Below are positions 1 to 6,568 of a DNA stretch of 64,000 nucleotides, one piece after another. Under the pieces are notes generated by a model. It was not told the origin of the DNA. It did not search any database and saw nothing but the letters and a program-made list of their open reading frames with translations. A program made the translations under genes and the position numbers. The stretch's first letter is position 1. The number at the start of each line of letters is the position of its first letter. This DNA is from Streptomyces sp. cf386 (GTDB lineage: Bacteria > Actinomycetota > Actinomycetes > Streptomycetales > Streptomycetaceae), in the NCBI RefSeq assembly GCF_900103585.1, contig NZ_FNHV01000001.1:327326-391325 (forward strand). Direction: 5' to 3'.

Positions 1-422
1 ACGCCCAGGCGCTCGGCCAGCAGGGCCGGGACGACACCCATGGTGCCGTCGGTGGAGGCCATGCCGGAGATCACCAGGTCGTAGCCGGCCTTCTCGATCG
101 CCTTGGCCAGCACCAGGGAGGTGCCGATGGCGTCGGTGCCGTGCAGGTCGTCGTCCTCGACGTGGATCGCCTTGTCGGCGCCCATCGACAGGGCCTTGCG
201 CAGCGCGTCCTTGGCGTCCTCCGGGCCGACCGTCAGGACGGTGATCTCGACGTCGTCGTCGGAGTTCTCGGAGATCTGCAGCGCCTGCTCGACGGCGTAC
301 TCGTCGAGCTCGGAGAGCAGACCGTCCACGTCGTCCCGGTCGACGGTCAGGTCATCGGCGAAGTGCCGGTCGCCAGTGGCGTCGGGCACGTACTTCACAG
401 TGACAACGATCCTCAAGCTCAC
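1..422 (-). CDS. etfB: Electron transfer flavoprotein beta subunit, 5' part only
   Basis: Only the first 140 codons lie in the window; the gene runs off the left edge. The product begins (M)SLRIVVTVKYVPDATGD and continues with DEYAVEQALQ and a segment typical of EtfB (ALSMGADKAIHVEDDDL, then LAKAIEKAGYDLVISG). With EtfA it forms the soluble FAD/AMP flavoprotein that takes electrons from acyl-CoA dehydrogenases and passes them to ETF-quinone oxidoreductase. The start is a GTG at 420-422 with AGGAG about six bases upstream. etfA would be expected next, outside the window. The leader carries a perfect hairpin and a palindrome near the promoter, described separately. Identification is firm from the N-terminal sequence. 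Confidence 0.93.
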   Translation of the reverse strand, partial: MSLRIVVTVKYVPDATGDRHFADDLTVDRDDVDGLLSELDEYAVEQALQISENSDDDVEITVLTVGPEDAKDALRKALSMGADKAIHVEDDDLHGTDAIGTSLVLAKAIEKAGYDLVISGMASTDGTMGVVPALLAERLG

Positions 423-452
423 GCCGGCTCTCCTACTGCGTCGACATTTCTC

Positions 453-474
453 TGCTGCCTACTTGCAGGCAGCA
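453..474 (-). promoter_or_regulatory. Perfect hairpin in the etfB leader
   Basis: TGCTGCCT and AGGCAGCA pair perfectly (8 bp) around a six-base loop, about 30 bases upstream of the etfB GTG. A second dyad, CCGATC-CC-GATCGG at 491-504, lies further upstream in the same leader. Function is unknown; an RNA control or stability element is possible. Confidence 0.45.
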
Positions 475-526
475 TAGGCGCCCCAAGCGGCCGATCCCGA
501 TCGGGGCGACCCGCGCTCCGAGCGAA

Positions 527-542
527 ATATTACTCGTCAGTA
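527..542 (-). promoter_or_regulatory. Putative etfB promoter and TACT-N4-AGTA operator
   Basis: Read on the minus strand there is a TAATAT -10-like hexamer (527-532) partly overlapping a palindrome TACT-CGTC-AGTA (531-542). Small dyads of this form are often TetR-family sites near fatty-acid oxidation genes, which suits an ETF gene. The regulator is not in the window and the -35 is unclear, so this is an inference. Confidence 0.35.
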
Positions 543-664
543 CACCCAGTTCGTTCCCGCTAAGCAAGCGCTTTGAACTGTGACCTTTGCAACGCAGCGT
601 AATCGGAGTCGGACCGCTTCGCAGAACGGCGGAGGGGCTGATCGGTCACATCGGCCCGGTGACG

Positions 665-1174
665 TCAGTCACGCAGGCCGTTGAACCGGCCCTGGTGGTA
701 CAGGAGCGGACGTCCGGGACCGGTGGGGTCACCCAGGACGACCTCGGCCAGCACGATGCGGTGATCACCCGCGGGCACCCGCCCCACGACCCGGCACACC
801 ATCCAGGCGAGGACGTCGTCGAGCACGGGAACGCCTTCAGGACCCTCGCGCCAGGCCGTGGACGCGCCGAAGCGGTCGGCACCGCTACGGGCGAAGGTGG
901 CGGCCAGCTCCTGTTGGTGCTCGCCGAGTACGTGGACGCCGATGTGGTCGGTGCCGGATATCGCGGGCCAGCTGGAGGCGCCGGTGCCGATGCCGAAGGA
1001 GAGCATCGGGGGCTCGGCGGAGACCGACGTGAGGGAGGTGGCGGTGAAGCCGACCGGGCCCGACTCACCGCGGGCGGTGATCACGGCCACTCCGGCGGCA
1101 TGGCGTCGGAAGACGGAGCGGAGCAGGTCGGGAGAGGCGAGCTGGGCTGTGCCGAGGTCGGACGTGGCCGTCAT
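665..1174 (-). CDS. Flavin reductase-like, FMN-binding protein
   Basis: This 169-residue protein belongs to the flavin reductase-like (FMN-binding split barrel) family. The N-terminal half has the typical pattern LLRSVFRRHAAGVAVITA, then GPVGFTATSLTSVSAEPPML, and the C-terminal part has VAGDH-like and LLYHQGRFNGL segments that contact flavin. Such enzymes reduce FMN or FAD with NAD(P)H and supply it to a monooxygenase, but no partner monooxygenase lies nearby. The ATG at 1172-1174 is preferred over upstream in-frame codons because AAGGAC lies just before it. It stands alone: etfB is 240 bp downstream and the thioredoxin gene 209 bp upstream. The exact substrate cannot be told. Confidence 0.85.
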   Translation of the reverse strand: MTATSDLGTAQLASPDLLRSVFRRHAAGVAVITARGESGPVGFTATSLTSVSAEPPMLSFGIGTGASSWPAISGTDHIGVHVLGEHQQELAATFARSGADRFGASTAWREGPEGVPVLDDVLAWMVCRVVGRVPAGDHRIVLAEVVLGDPTGPGRPLLYHQGRFNGLRD

Positions 1175-1383
1175 GGAATTGTCCTTCTGCGAGGGGAGGC
1201 GTACGGACCGGTGACTGCTCAACAGCCCGGACAGCGCGCGCTCGCGGTGCGGGCCAGGTCGACATGGGCCCGCCCGAAGAGAAGGAGTTCCTCTGGCATA
1301 CGGTCAGGCTGACGATAGGTGGTGCGCACAGTCAAGTACGTTCCGGCATGTGGGAGATGACTCACCCTCGGCATCACGGCCCC

Positions 1384-1797
1384 TCAGACCGCTTCACCCA
1401 GGGCGGCGATCACGTCCGCCTTGCGCGGCTGACCGGTGGCCCGCCGTACGACGTTGCCGCCCGCGTCGAGGACCAGCACGGTCGGCGTCTTGAGGATGTC
1501 GAGCCGTCGTACGAGGTCCAGCTGGTCCTCGGCGTCGATCTCGACGTGGGTCACGCCCGGGACCATGCCGGCGACCTCGCCCAGGACACGCCGGGTGGCC
1601 CGGCAGGGGGCACAGAAGGCGCTGGAGAACTGCACGAGGGTGGCGCGCTCGCCCAACGCCTCCCCCAACTCGGCCGCCCCGAGCCGCTTTCCGTCGTCGC
1701 GCCCGCGCACCCGTACTCTCCCGCTCCGCCGCCGCTGCAGCACTCCGTAGACGCTCGCCGCCACGAGCACCACCGCACACACCACAAGTCCGCTCAT
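1384..1797 (-). CDS. Membrane-anchored thioredoxin-family protein
   Basis: This 137-residue protein has one N-terminal membrane segment (GLVVCAVVLVAASVYGVL), a basic stop, and then a thioredoxin fold. The redox motif is CAPC in TLVQFSSAFCAPCRATR and the cis-proline is in DILKTPTVLVLD. It probably acts outside the membrane in thiol exchange, or takes part in sulfur transfer with the divergent DUF4395 protein, a common neighbour in streptomycetes. An ATG (MSGLVV) is chosen as start because it places the hydrophobic segment at the N-terminus; a TTG ten codons upstream is possible. The length is short for TlpA-like proteins but usual for this actinobacterial group. Confidence 0.86.
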   Translation of the reverse strand: MSGLVVCAVVLVAASVYGVLQRRRSGRVRVRGRDDGKRLGAAELGEALGERATLVQFSSAFCAPCRATRRVLGEVAGMVPGVTHVEIDAEDQLDLVRRLDILKTPTVLVLDAGGNVVRRATGQPRKADVIAALGEAV

Positions 1798-1874
1798 CAC
1801 CCTGCTCAAGCGTTCACGAGACTGCAAAGATTCCCGACTCCCGGAAAGCCTTTCCGCTGCGGAATGCTTGATTC

Positions 1875-2291
1875 ATGGACATCGACGTAAGAGGGCCGCG
1901 CTTCGGAGCGGCCCTGACGACCGTGGTGCTCGCGGTCGTTCTGGTCACCGGAAATGCCTGGCTGCTGGCCTGGCAGACGCTGGCCTTCGCGCTGGGCGCG
2001 GCGGGCGGAGTGTCCCGTTCGCCGTACGGCTGGCTGTTCCGCAAGGCCGTCCGTCCCCGGATCGGGCCGCCGACGGAGTTCGAGTCGCCGGAACCGCCGC
2101 GGTTCGCCCAGGCGGTGGGGCTGGTCTTCGCGGGCCTCGGGCTGGTCGGCTTCACACTCGGCCCGGTCTGGCTGGGGCTCGCCGCGTCCGGCGCGGCGCT
2201 CGCGGCCGCTTTCCTGAACGCCGTTTTCGGCTATTGCCTGGGATGCGAGATGTACCTGCTCGTGCGGCGGGTGATGGTGCGCGCCGAGTGA
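1875..2291 (+). CDS. DUF4395 membrane protein
   Basis: This 138-residue protein has about four hydrophobic segments and the DUF4395 pattern: MDIDVRGPRFGAALT at the start, SPYGWLFRKAVRPRIGPP in the middle, and the conserved cysteine pair in FGYCLGCEMYL near the end. The family is uncharacterised. It often sits beside thioredoxin-like and rhodanese/sulfurtransferase genes, and here it is divergent from the membrane thioredoxin with 77 bp between the starts. This suggests a role in membrane thiol or sulfur redox chemistry, which is inference. The GLGC cysteines would be the candidate redox residues. Confidence 0.84.
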   Translation: MDIDVRGPRFGAALTTVVLAVVLVTGNAWLLAWQTLAFALGAAGGVSRSPYGWLFRKAVRPRIGPPTEFESPEPPRFAQAVGLVFAGLGLVGFTLGPVWLGLAASGAALAAAFLNAVFGYCLGCEMYLLVRRVMVRAE

Positions 2292-2411
2292 AGCAGTGTA
2301 AAGGGCGCTACAAAATCCGAGGTGGATCACGGGGCGACGTGACGAGGATCTCGCCGTTCCCCGGCACTTAGGCTTGGCCGTCGGCCGTTCTTGGGGCACG
2401 ATCTGCGACAT

Positions 2412-2433
2412 GCCGTAAACCTACGGCTGCGTA
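2412..2433 (+). promoter_or_regulatory. Overlapping dyads upstream of plsC
   Basis: A perfect inverted repeat GCCGTA-AACC-TACGGC (2412-2427) overlaps a second one, TACG-GCTG-CGTA (2422-2433), about 60 bp upstream of the acyltransferase start. The layout is that of a TetR-family operator with two overlapping sites. The regulator is not identified. Confidence 0.4.
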
Positions 2434-2442
2434 ACTTTTCCA

Positions 2443-2476
2443 CTGGGAGCCCCCTTCCCAGGCAGAGAAGGAAGGG
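2443..2476 (+). promoter_or_regulatory. Mutually exclusive hairpins in the plsC leader
   Basis: CTGGGA (2443-2448) can pair with TCCCAG (2456-2461), while CCCTTCC (2452-2458) can instead pair with GGAAGGG (2470-2476). Both helices use bases 2456-2458, and the second one would bury the purine-rich ribosome site. Translational switching is possible but unproven. Confidence 0.3.
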
Positions 2477-2488
2477 TCCACCCCGTCC

Positions 2489-3217
2489 ATGGCAGAGCTT
2501 GTCTACCGTCCCGTCGTCGGTTTCGCCCAGACGTTGTTCAAGGCGTGGGACCTCAAGATCGACTGCAAGGGGTCGGAGAACATTCCGCGCTCGGGCGGCG
2601 CTGTGCTGGTGAGCAACCACATCAGCTACCTGGACTTCGTCTTCAACGGGCTGGCGGCGCTCCCGCAGAAACGTCTTGTTCGCTTTATGGCGAAGGAGTC
2701 GGTCTTCCGGCACAAGATCTCGGGCCCGCTGATGCGCGGCATGAAGCACATTCCCGTGGACCGCAAGCAGGGCGAGGCGGCGTACGCCCACGCGCTGGAC
2801 TCACTCAAGTCCGGTGAGGTCATCGGTGTCTTCCCGGAGGCCACGATCTCGCAGTCGTTCACGTTGAAGGGCTTCAAGTCGGGCGCCGCACGGCTGGCCC
2901 AGGAAGCGGGTGTGCCGCTGATCCCGATGGCCGTGTGGGGCACGCAGCGGCTGTGGACCAAGGGCCAGCCGCGCAACTTCAAGCGCAGCCACATCCCGAT
3001 CACGATCCGGGTCGGCGAGGCGATCGAGGCGTCCAAGGACAAGTACGCGGGCGCGATCACCCGCCAGCTGCGCGAGCGCGTCCAGGAACTCCTGGAGGCC
3101 GCACAGCGGGCGTACCCCGTGCGCCCGAAGGACGCCAACGACACCTGGTGGATGCCGGCCCACCTCGGAGGCACGGCGCCGACGCCGGAGCAGGTGCGCG
3201 AGGCCGAGGCCCGCTAG
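2489..3217 (+). CDS. plsC: 1-acyl-sn-glycerol-3-phosphate acyltransferase (PlsC family)
   Basis: This 242-residue protein is a PlsC-type acyltransferase that esterifies the sn-2 position of lysophosphatidate to make phosphatidic acid at the inner membrane face. The catalytic NHx4D motif is NHISYLD (about residue 43), and the acceptor-binding motif is FPEATIS (about residue 116), followed by KSGAARLAQEAGVPLIPMAVWGTQ, cut here into family blocks III and IV. The ATG is preceded by AAGGAAGGG at a rather long distance of 12 bases. It appears monocistronic. The leader carries a putative operator and competing hairpins. Several paralogues are usual in Streptomyces, so its precise acyl donor is unknown. 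Confidence 0.92.
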   Translation: MAELVYRPVVGFAQTLFKAWDLKIDCKGSENIPRSGGAVLVSNHISYLDFVFNGLAALPQKRLVRFMAKESVFRHKISGPLMRGMKHIPVDRKQGEAAYAHALDSLKSGEVIGVFPEATISQSFTLKGFKSGAARLAQEAGVPLIPMAVWGTQRLWTKGQPRNFKRSHIPITIRVGEAIEASKDKYAGAITRQLRERVQELLEAAQRAYPVRPKDANDTWWMPAHLGGTAPTPEQVREAEAR

Positions 3218-3237
3218 GCGCTCCGCTGGTAGTGCCG

Positions 3238-3331
3238 GGTACGTTGTGGGTCGTCTGCGGCGCCGTCGTGGCTGGTCATGCCCGCGCGGCGGAGCCGCAT
3301 GTTCAATACAGCCCCGCGCCCCTATAGGGCG
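3238..3331 (-). repeat. Streptomyces intergenic repeat, copy A
   Basis: Read on the minus strand this begins about 15 bases after the stop of the B3/4 gene with GGGGCGCGGGGCTGTAT, then TGCGGCTCCGCCGCG, and fades into a CCACAAC-rich end. Copy B at 25240 matches it closely in the same order. It contains an internal dyad (CGGCTCCGCCG) and probably folds in the 3' UTR of the upstream gene. Confidence 0.75.
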
Positions 3332-3346
3332 TTGCCGAACCGGCCC

Positions 3347-4033
3347 CTACGAGCGCACCGTGATCTTTGCCCCCGGGCTGAACTTCTCCAGCAGTTCGGC
3401 TAGTTCGGCTGCCGCCTGCTCTACGTCTGCGACCGGCATCGGCGCCAGGCTCTCCAGCAGGAAGATGCCCGCCGTGGTCTCCTCCGCGAGTCGGGTCCGC
3501 GGTCCCTGGCGCCAGTTCCAGCGGCGGCAGGTCACGCCCACTCCGTCGCACCACACCACCTCGCCCGCATCGGGGTGTTCGACGACCGCCTCGCCTCCGG
3601 CGACGGTGACGAAGTTCTCGTCCCCGGTGGCCCGCACCAGGCGCATACCGCCCTCGATGCGGTCGATGTCCTCACCGCCGACCGGGATCAGGTGGGCGAC
3701 GCTGATGGCGTTGTAGAGGTCGACGAGCAGGTTGATCCGGGGCAGCCCCGCGTCCGAGAGCGCCCTCTTGGCCAGCGCCTCCGCGGAGTTGCGGGTGCGG
3801 GACGGCTTCGAGCCGAACGCCGTGTAGACCTCCCGCCAGGCCGCCATGTGCGGGTCCTCGTGCGGAGCGCGCCCTTCCAGGCGTACGGCGAGACGGCGGG
3901 CCGCGTCGTCGAGGAGTGCGGAACTGGCCTCGGTGGTCGGGCCGTTGACCAGGCCGTGTGCCTCGATCGCCAGGTGCGTGAAGCCGGGCGCCAGGGCGCG
4001 CACCTCGTCGGACACGGTCAGGGAGAGAGTCAT
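3347..4033 (-). CDS. B3/4 domain protein
   Basis: This 228-residue protein matches the stand-alone B3/4 domain related to the editing domain of phenylalanyl-tRNA synthetase beta chain. Supporting segments are HMAAWREVYTAFGSKPSRTR, LPRINLLVDLYNAISVAHL and IPVGGEDIDRI. Such free-standing domains may hydrolyse mischarged tRNA or bind RNA; the true role is not established. The ATG at 4033 is preferred because GAGGCAGG lies just upstream and because it leaves a clean 8-bp gap from the transglutaminase-like gene, suggesting an operon. The 3' side holds intergenic repeat copy A. Confidence 0.83.
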   Translation of the reverse strand: MTLSLTVSDEVRALAPGFTHLAIEAHGLVNGPTTEASSALLDDAARRLAVRLEGRAPHEDPHMAAWREVYTAFGSKPSRTRNSAEALAKRALSDAGLPRINLLVDLYNAISVAHLIPVGGEDIDRIEGGMRLVRATGDENFVTVAGGEAVVEHPDAGEVVWCDGVGVTCRRWNWRQGPRTRLAEETTAGIFLLESLAPMPVADVEQAAAELAELLEKFSPGAKITVRS

Positions 4034-4041
4034 CGCCTGCC

Positions 4042-4635
4042 TCAGAGTGCGGTGGGGAGCGTGCTCCACAGATACGGCCGGTCGGGGGCGGCTTTGAGGG
4101 CGCTCAGTACGGTCGGGTGCGGTTCAGCGTACAGGACCGGATAGTCCAGCTCGTTGGACCGGACCTCGGGCACCCAGGCCAACCGCTCGGCGTCGAGCGA
4201 GAATTGGGCGTCCACGCCCGGCTTGTTGCCGCGGGGATCCTGGCGATGCCAGGCACCGTTGAACCGCACGGCGACCAGGCCGTGCACGGCGTGGCCATCG
4301 CCGTCGTCGTGCGCGAGGCGCTGGTAGCACAGCGCCGTCGGGATGTCCTCGGCCCGCAGCAGGGCGGCCAGCGCGTGGGCCTTGGCGTAGCAGATACCCG
4401 TCCCCTGCTTCAGGACGTCGGAGGCGCGCCAGGTGACACGCATGTCTCCGGAGTCCTGCGAGTGCGGAATGGCGTCACGCACGAACTCGAACGCCAACCG
4501 CGCATAGGCATACGAGTCTTCCGCATCCGCGGCGAGACGCGCAGCCGTCTCCCGAACGGCCGGGTGGTCGTGATCGATGACCTCATCCGCCACCAAATAC
4601 GCAGACAGGTCAGGGGTGTTCTGGATCAGCTCCAT
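4042..4635 (-). CDS. Transglutaminase-like cysteine protease-fold protein
   Basis: This 197-residue protein carries a transglutaminase core. The catalytic cysteine is in KQGTGICYAKAHALAALLRA, the histidine in GHAVHGLVAVRF and the aspartate in WHRQDPRGN, all in the expected order. Such bacterial proteins are thought to be thiol hydrolases or amide-bond enzymes; this one has no signal peptide and is probably cytoplasmic. The ATG giving MELIQNTPDLSAYL is preferred, although its ribosome site is weak; a GTG nine codons upstream is an alternative. It is the first gene of a two-gene unit with the B3/4 protein downstream. The substrate is unknown. Confidence 0.83.
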   Translation of the reverse strand: MELIQNTPDLSAYLVADEVIDHDHPAVRETAARLAADAEDSYAYARLAFEFVRDAIPHSQDSGDMRVTWRASDVLKQGTGICYAKAHALAALLRAEDIPTALCYQRLAHDDGDGHAVHGLVAVRFNGAWHRQDPRGNKPGVDAQFSLDAERLAWVPEVRSNELDYPVLYAEPHPTVLSALKAAPDRPYLWSTLPTAL

Positions 4636-4710
4636 ACCCGCAGAGCATAGGAAAGCGATCACCCGGGAGTCAATGACTTTCCAGGTGATCGCATACCTAT
4701 GCAGTTGCTC

Positions 4711-5781
4711 CTAGCCAGCCATCTCCTGCTTCACCGCCGCGACGAACGCGTCCACGTCCTCCTCGGTCGTGTCGAACGCGCACATCCAGCGCACGACACC
4801 CGCCGGCTCATCCCAGAAGTAGAAGCGGAACCGCTTCTGCAGGCGCTCGCTCACCTCGTGCGGGAGCTTGGCGAAGACGCCGTTGGCCTGCACCGGGTAG
4901 AGGATCTCCACGCCGTGGACGGCGCGTACGCCCTCCGCCAGCCGCTGAGCCATCTCGTTGGAGTGCCGGGCGTTGCGCAGCCACAGATCCTTGGCGAGCA
5001 GGGCCTCCAACTGCACCGATACGAAGCGCATCTTGGAGGCGAGCTGCATGGACAGCTTCCGCAGGTGCTTCATATGGCGGACGGCGTCCTGGTTGAGGAC
5101 GACGACCGCCTCGCCGAACAGGGCGCCGTTCTTGGTGCCGCCGAGAGAGAGGAGGTCGACGCCGACCGCGTCGGTGAACGTCCGCATGGGCACGTTCAGC
5201 GAGGCGGCCGCGTTGGCTATCCGGGAGCCGTCCAGGTGCACCTTCATGCCGTGCGCATGGGCGTGGTCGCAGATCGCGCGGATCTCGTCCGGCGTGTAGA
5301 GGGTGCCGAGTTCGGTGCTCTGGGTGATCGAGACGACCTGCGGCATCGCCCGGTGCTCGTCGTCCCAGCCGTACGCCTGCCTGTCGATCAGCTCGGGGGT
5401 GAGCTTGCCGTCGGGCGTGGGCACGGTGAGCAGCTTCAGCCCGCCGACCCGCTCCGGCGCCCCGCACTCGTCCACGTGGATGTGCGCGCTCTCGGCGCAG
5501 ATCACGGCGCCCCAACGGTCGGTGACCGCCTGGAGCGCGACGACGTTGGCGCCGGTGCCGTTGAAGACCGGGAACGCCTCGGCGGTGGCGCCGAAGTGGC
5601 TGCGGACGATTCGCTGGAGGTTCTCCGTGTAGTCGTCCTCGCCGTACGCGACCTGGTGCCCGCCGTTGGCCAGGGCCAAGGCGGCGAGCACCTCCGGGTG
5701 GGCGCCGGCGTAGTTGTCACTGGCGAAGCCGCGGACGTCCGGGTCGTGGTGACGGCGGGCGTCGGTCTTCGGAGGGTTCAC
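4711..5781 (-). CDS. Low-specificity threonine aldolase family enzyme
   Basis: This 356-residue PLP enzyme of the beta-eliminating lyase/threonine aldolase family would cleave L-threonine (or L-allo-threonine) to glycine and acetaldehyde. The N-terminal RGFASDNYAGAHPEVL matches the family start, HLDGSRIANAA holds the PLP-ring aspartate, and LSLGGTKNGALFGE holds the PLP lysine. The start GTG at 5781 overlaps the SDR stop codon (GTGA) and has GAGAAG just upstream; a GTG six codons earlier is also open. It is the last gene of a DUF6421-SDR-aldolase operon, so its natural beta-hydroxy-amino-acid substrate may be linked to the two upstream proteins. Confidence 0.9.
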   Translation of the reverse strand: MNPPKTDARRHHDPDVRGFASDNYAGAHPEVLAALALANGGHQVAYGEDDYTENLQRIVRSHFGATAEAFPVFNGTGANVVALQAVTDRWGAVICAESAHIHVDECGAPERVGGLKLLTVPTPDGKLTPELIDRQAYGWDDEHRAMPQVVSITQSTELGTLYTPDEIRAICDHAHAHGMKVHLDGSRIANAAASLNVPMRTFTDAVGVDLLSLGGTKNGALFGEAVVVLNQDAVRHMKHLRKLSMQLASKMRFVSVQLEALLAKDLWLRNARHSNEMAQRLAEGVRAVHGVEILYPVQANGVFAKLPHEVSERLQKRFRFYFWDEPAGVVRWMCAFDTTEEDVDAFVAAVKQEMAG

Positions 5782-6527
5782 GGCTTCTCGGTCAGCCACA
5801 GGCGGTTTCCGTTCACTTCGGCGGCGGGCTTGTCCCAGACACTGACGACGGCGTCGGCCAGGTCCTTGACGTCCGTGAAGCCCGCGAACTTCGCGTTGGG
5901 TCGCTCGGCGCGCATCGCGTCGTGCACCAGCGCCTTCACCACCAGGATGGCAGCCGCGGACGTCGGCCCCTCGGCGCCCCCGGCCTTGCGGAAGGCGTCG
6001 GCCAGTGCGAGCGTCCAGGCCTCGGCGGCGGCCTTGGCGGCGGCGTACGAGGCGTTGCCCGCGGTCGGATTCGAGGCGCCGGCGGCGCTGATCAGCACGT
6101 ACCGGCCGCGCTCGCTGCGTTGCAGGCCCTCGAAGAAGGCGAGCGAGGTGTGCTGCACGGTGCGGATGAGCAGCAGCTCCAGAAAGTCCCAGTCGTCGAG
6201 GCTGGTCTTGATGAAGGTCTCGCTGCCGCGCCAGCCGCCGACGAGGTGGACCAGGCCGTCGACCCGGCCGAAGTCCTTCTCGATGTGGTCGGCCCAGTCC
6301 TGGGTGGACTGGAGGTCGAGCAGATCGACGGGTTCGCCGGTGACGGTCGCGCCGCCCGACGCGTAGCGGGCCGCGTCGACGGCCTCCGCGAGCCGCTCGG
6401 GATCGTTGTCCGCGGCGGCGACGGTCGCCCCCGCCTCGGCCAGTCGCAGCAGCGCCGCCCGGCCCGCGGGTCCACCCGCGCCGGCCACCGCGATCACCGC
6501 ACCGCTGAGAGCTCCGTTCCCCGCCAT
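5778..6527 (-). CDS. Short-chain dehydrogenase/reductase
   Basis: This 249-residue SDR protein has the nucleotide-binding start AVIAVAGAGGPAGRAAL, the acidic residue after beta-2 in AAADNDPERL, and the catalytic set S (LISAAGAS) and YxxxK (SYAAAKAA). It should oxidise or reduce a hydroxy/keto substrate with NAD(H) or NADP(H). The ATG at 6527 is favoured because a perfect AGGAGG lies seven bases upstream; an upstream ATG-like start at 6572 would overlap the DUF6421 stop. Its stop overlaps the threonine aldolase start. The conserved operon suggests consecutive steps in one pathway, but which one is unknown. Confidence 0.88.
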   Translation of the reverse strand: MAGNGALSGAVIAVAGAGGPAGRAALLRLAEAGATVAAADNDPERLAEAVDAARYASGGATVTGEPVDLLDLQSTQDWADHIEKDFGRVDGLVHLVGGWRGSETFIKTSLDDWDFLELLLIRTVQHTSLAFFEGLQRSERGRYVLISAAGASNPTAGNASYAAAKAAAEAWTLALADAFRKAGGAEGPTSAAAILVVKALVHDAMRAERPNAKFAGFTDVKDLADAVVSVWDKPAAEVNGNRLWLTEKP

Positions 6528-6568
6528 GTTCTTCGCCTCCTGAGCAGTGTTCTGGGTACCGCGGTCGC

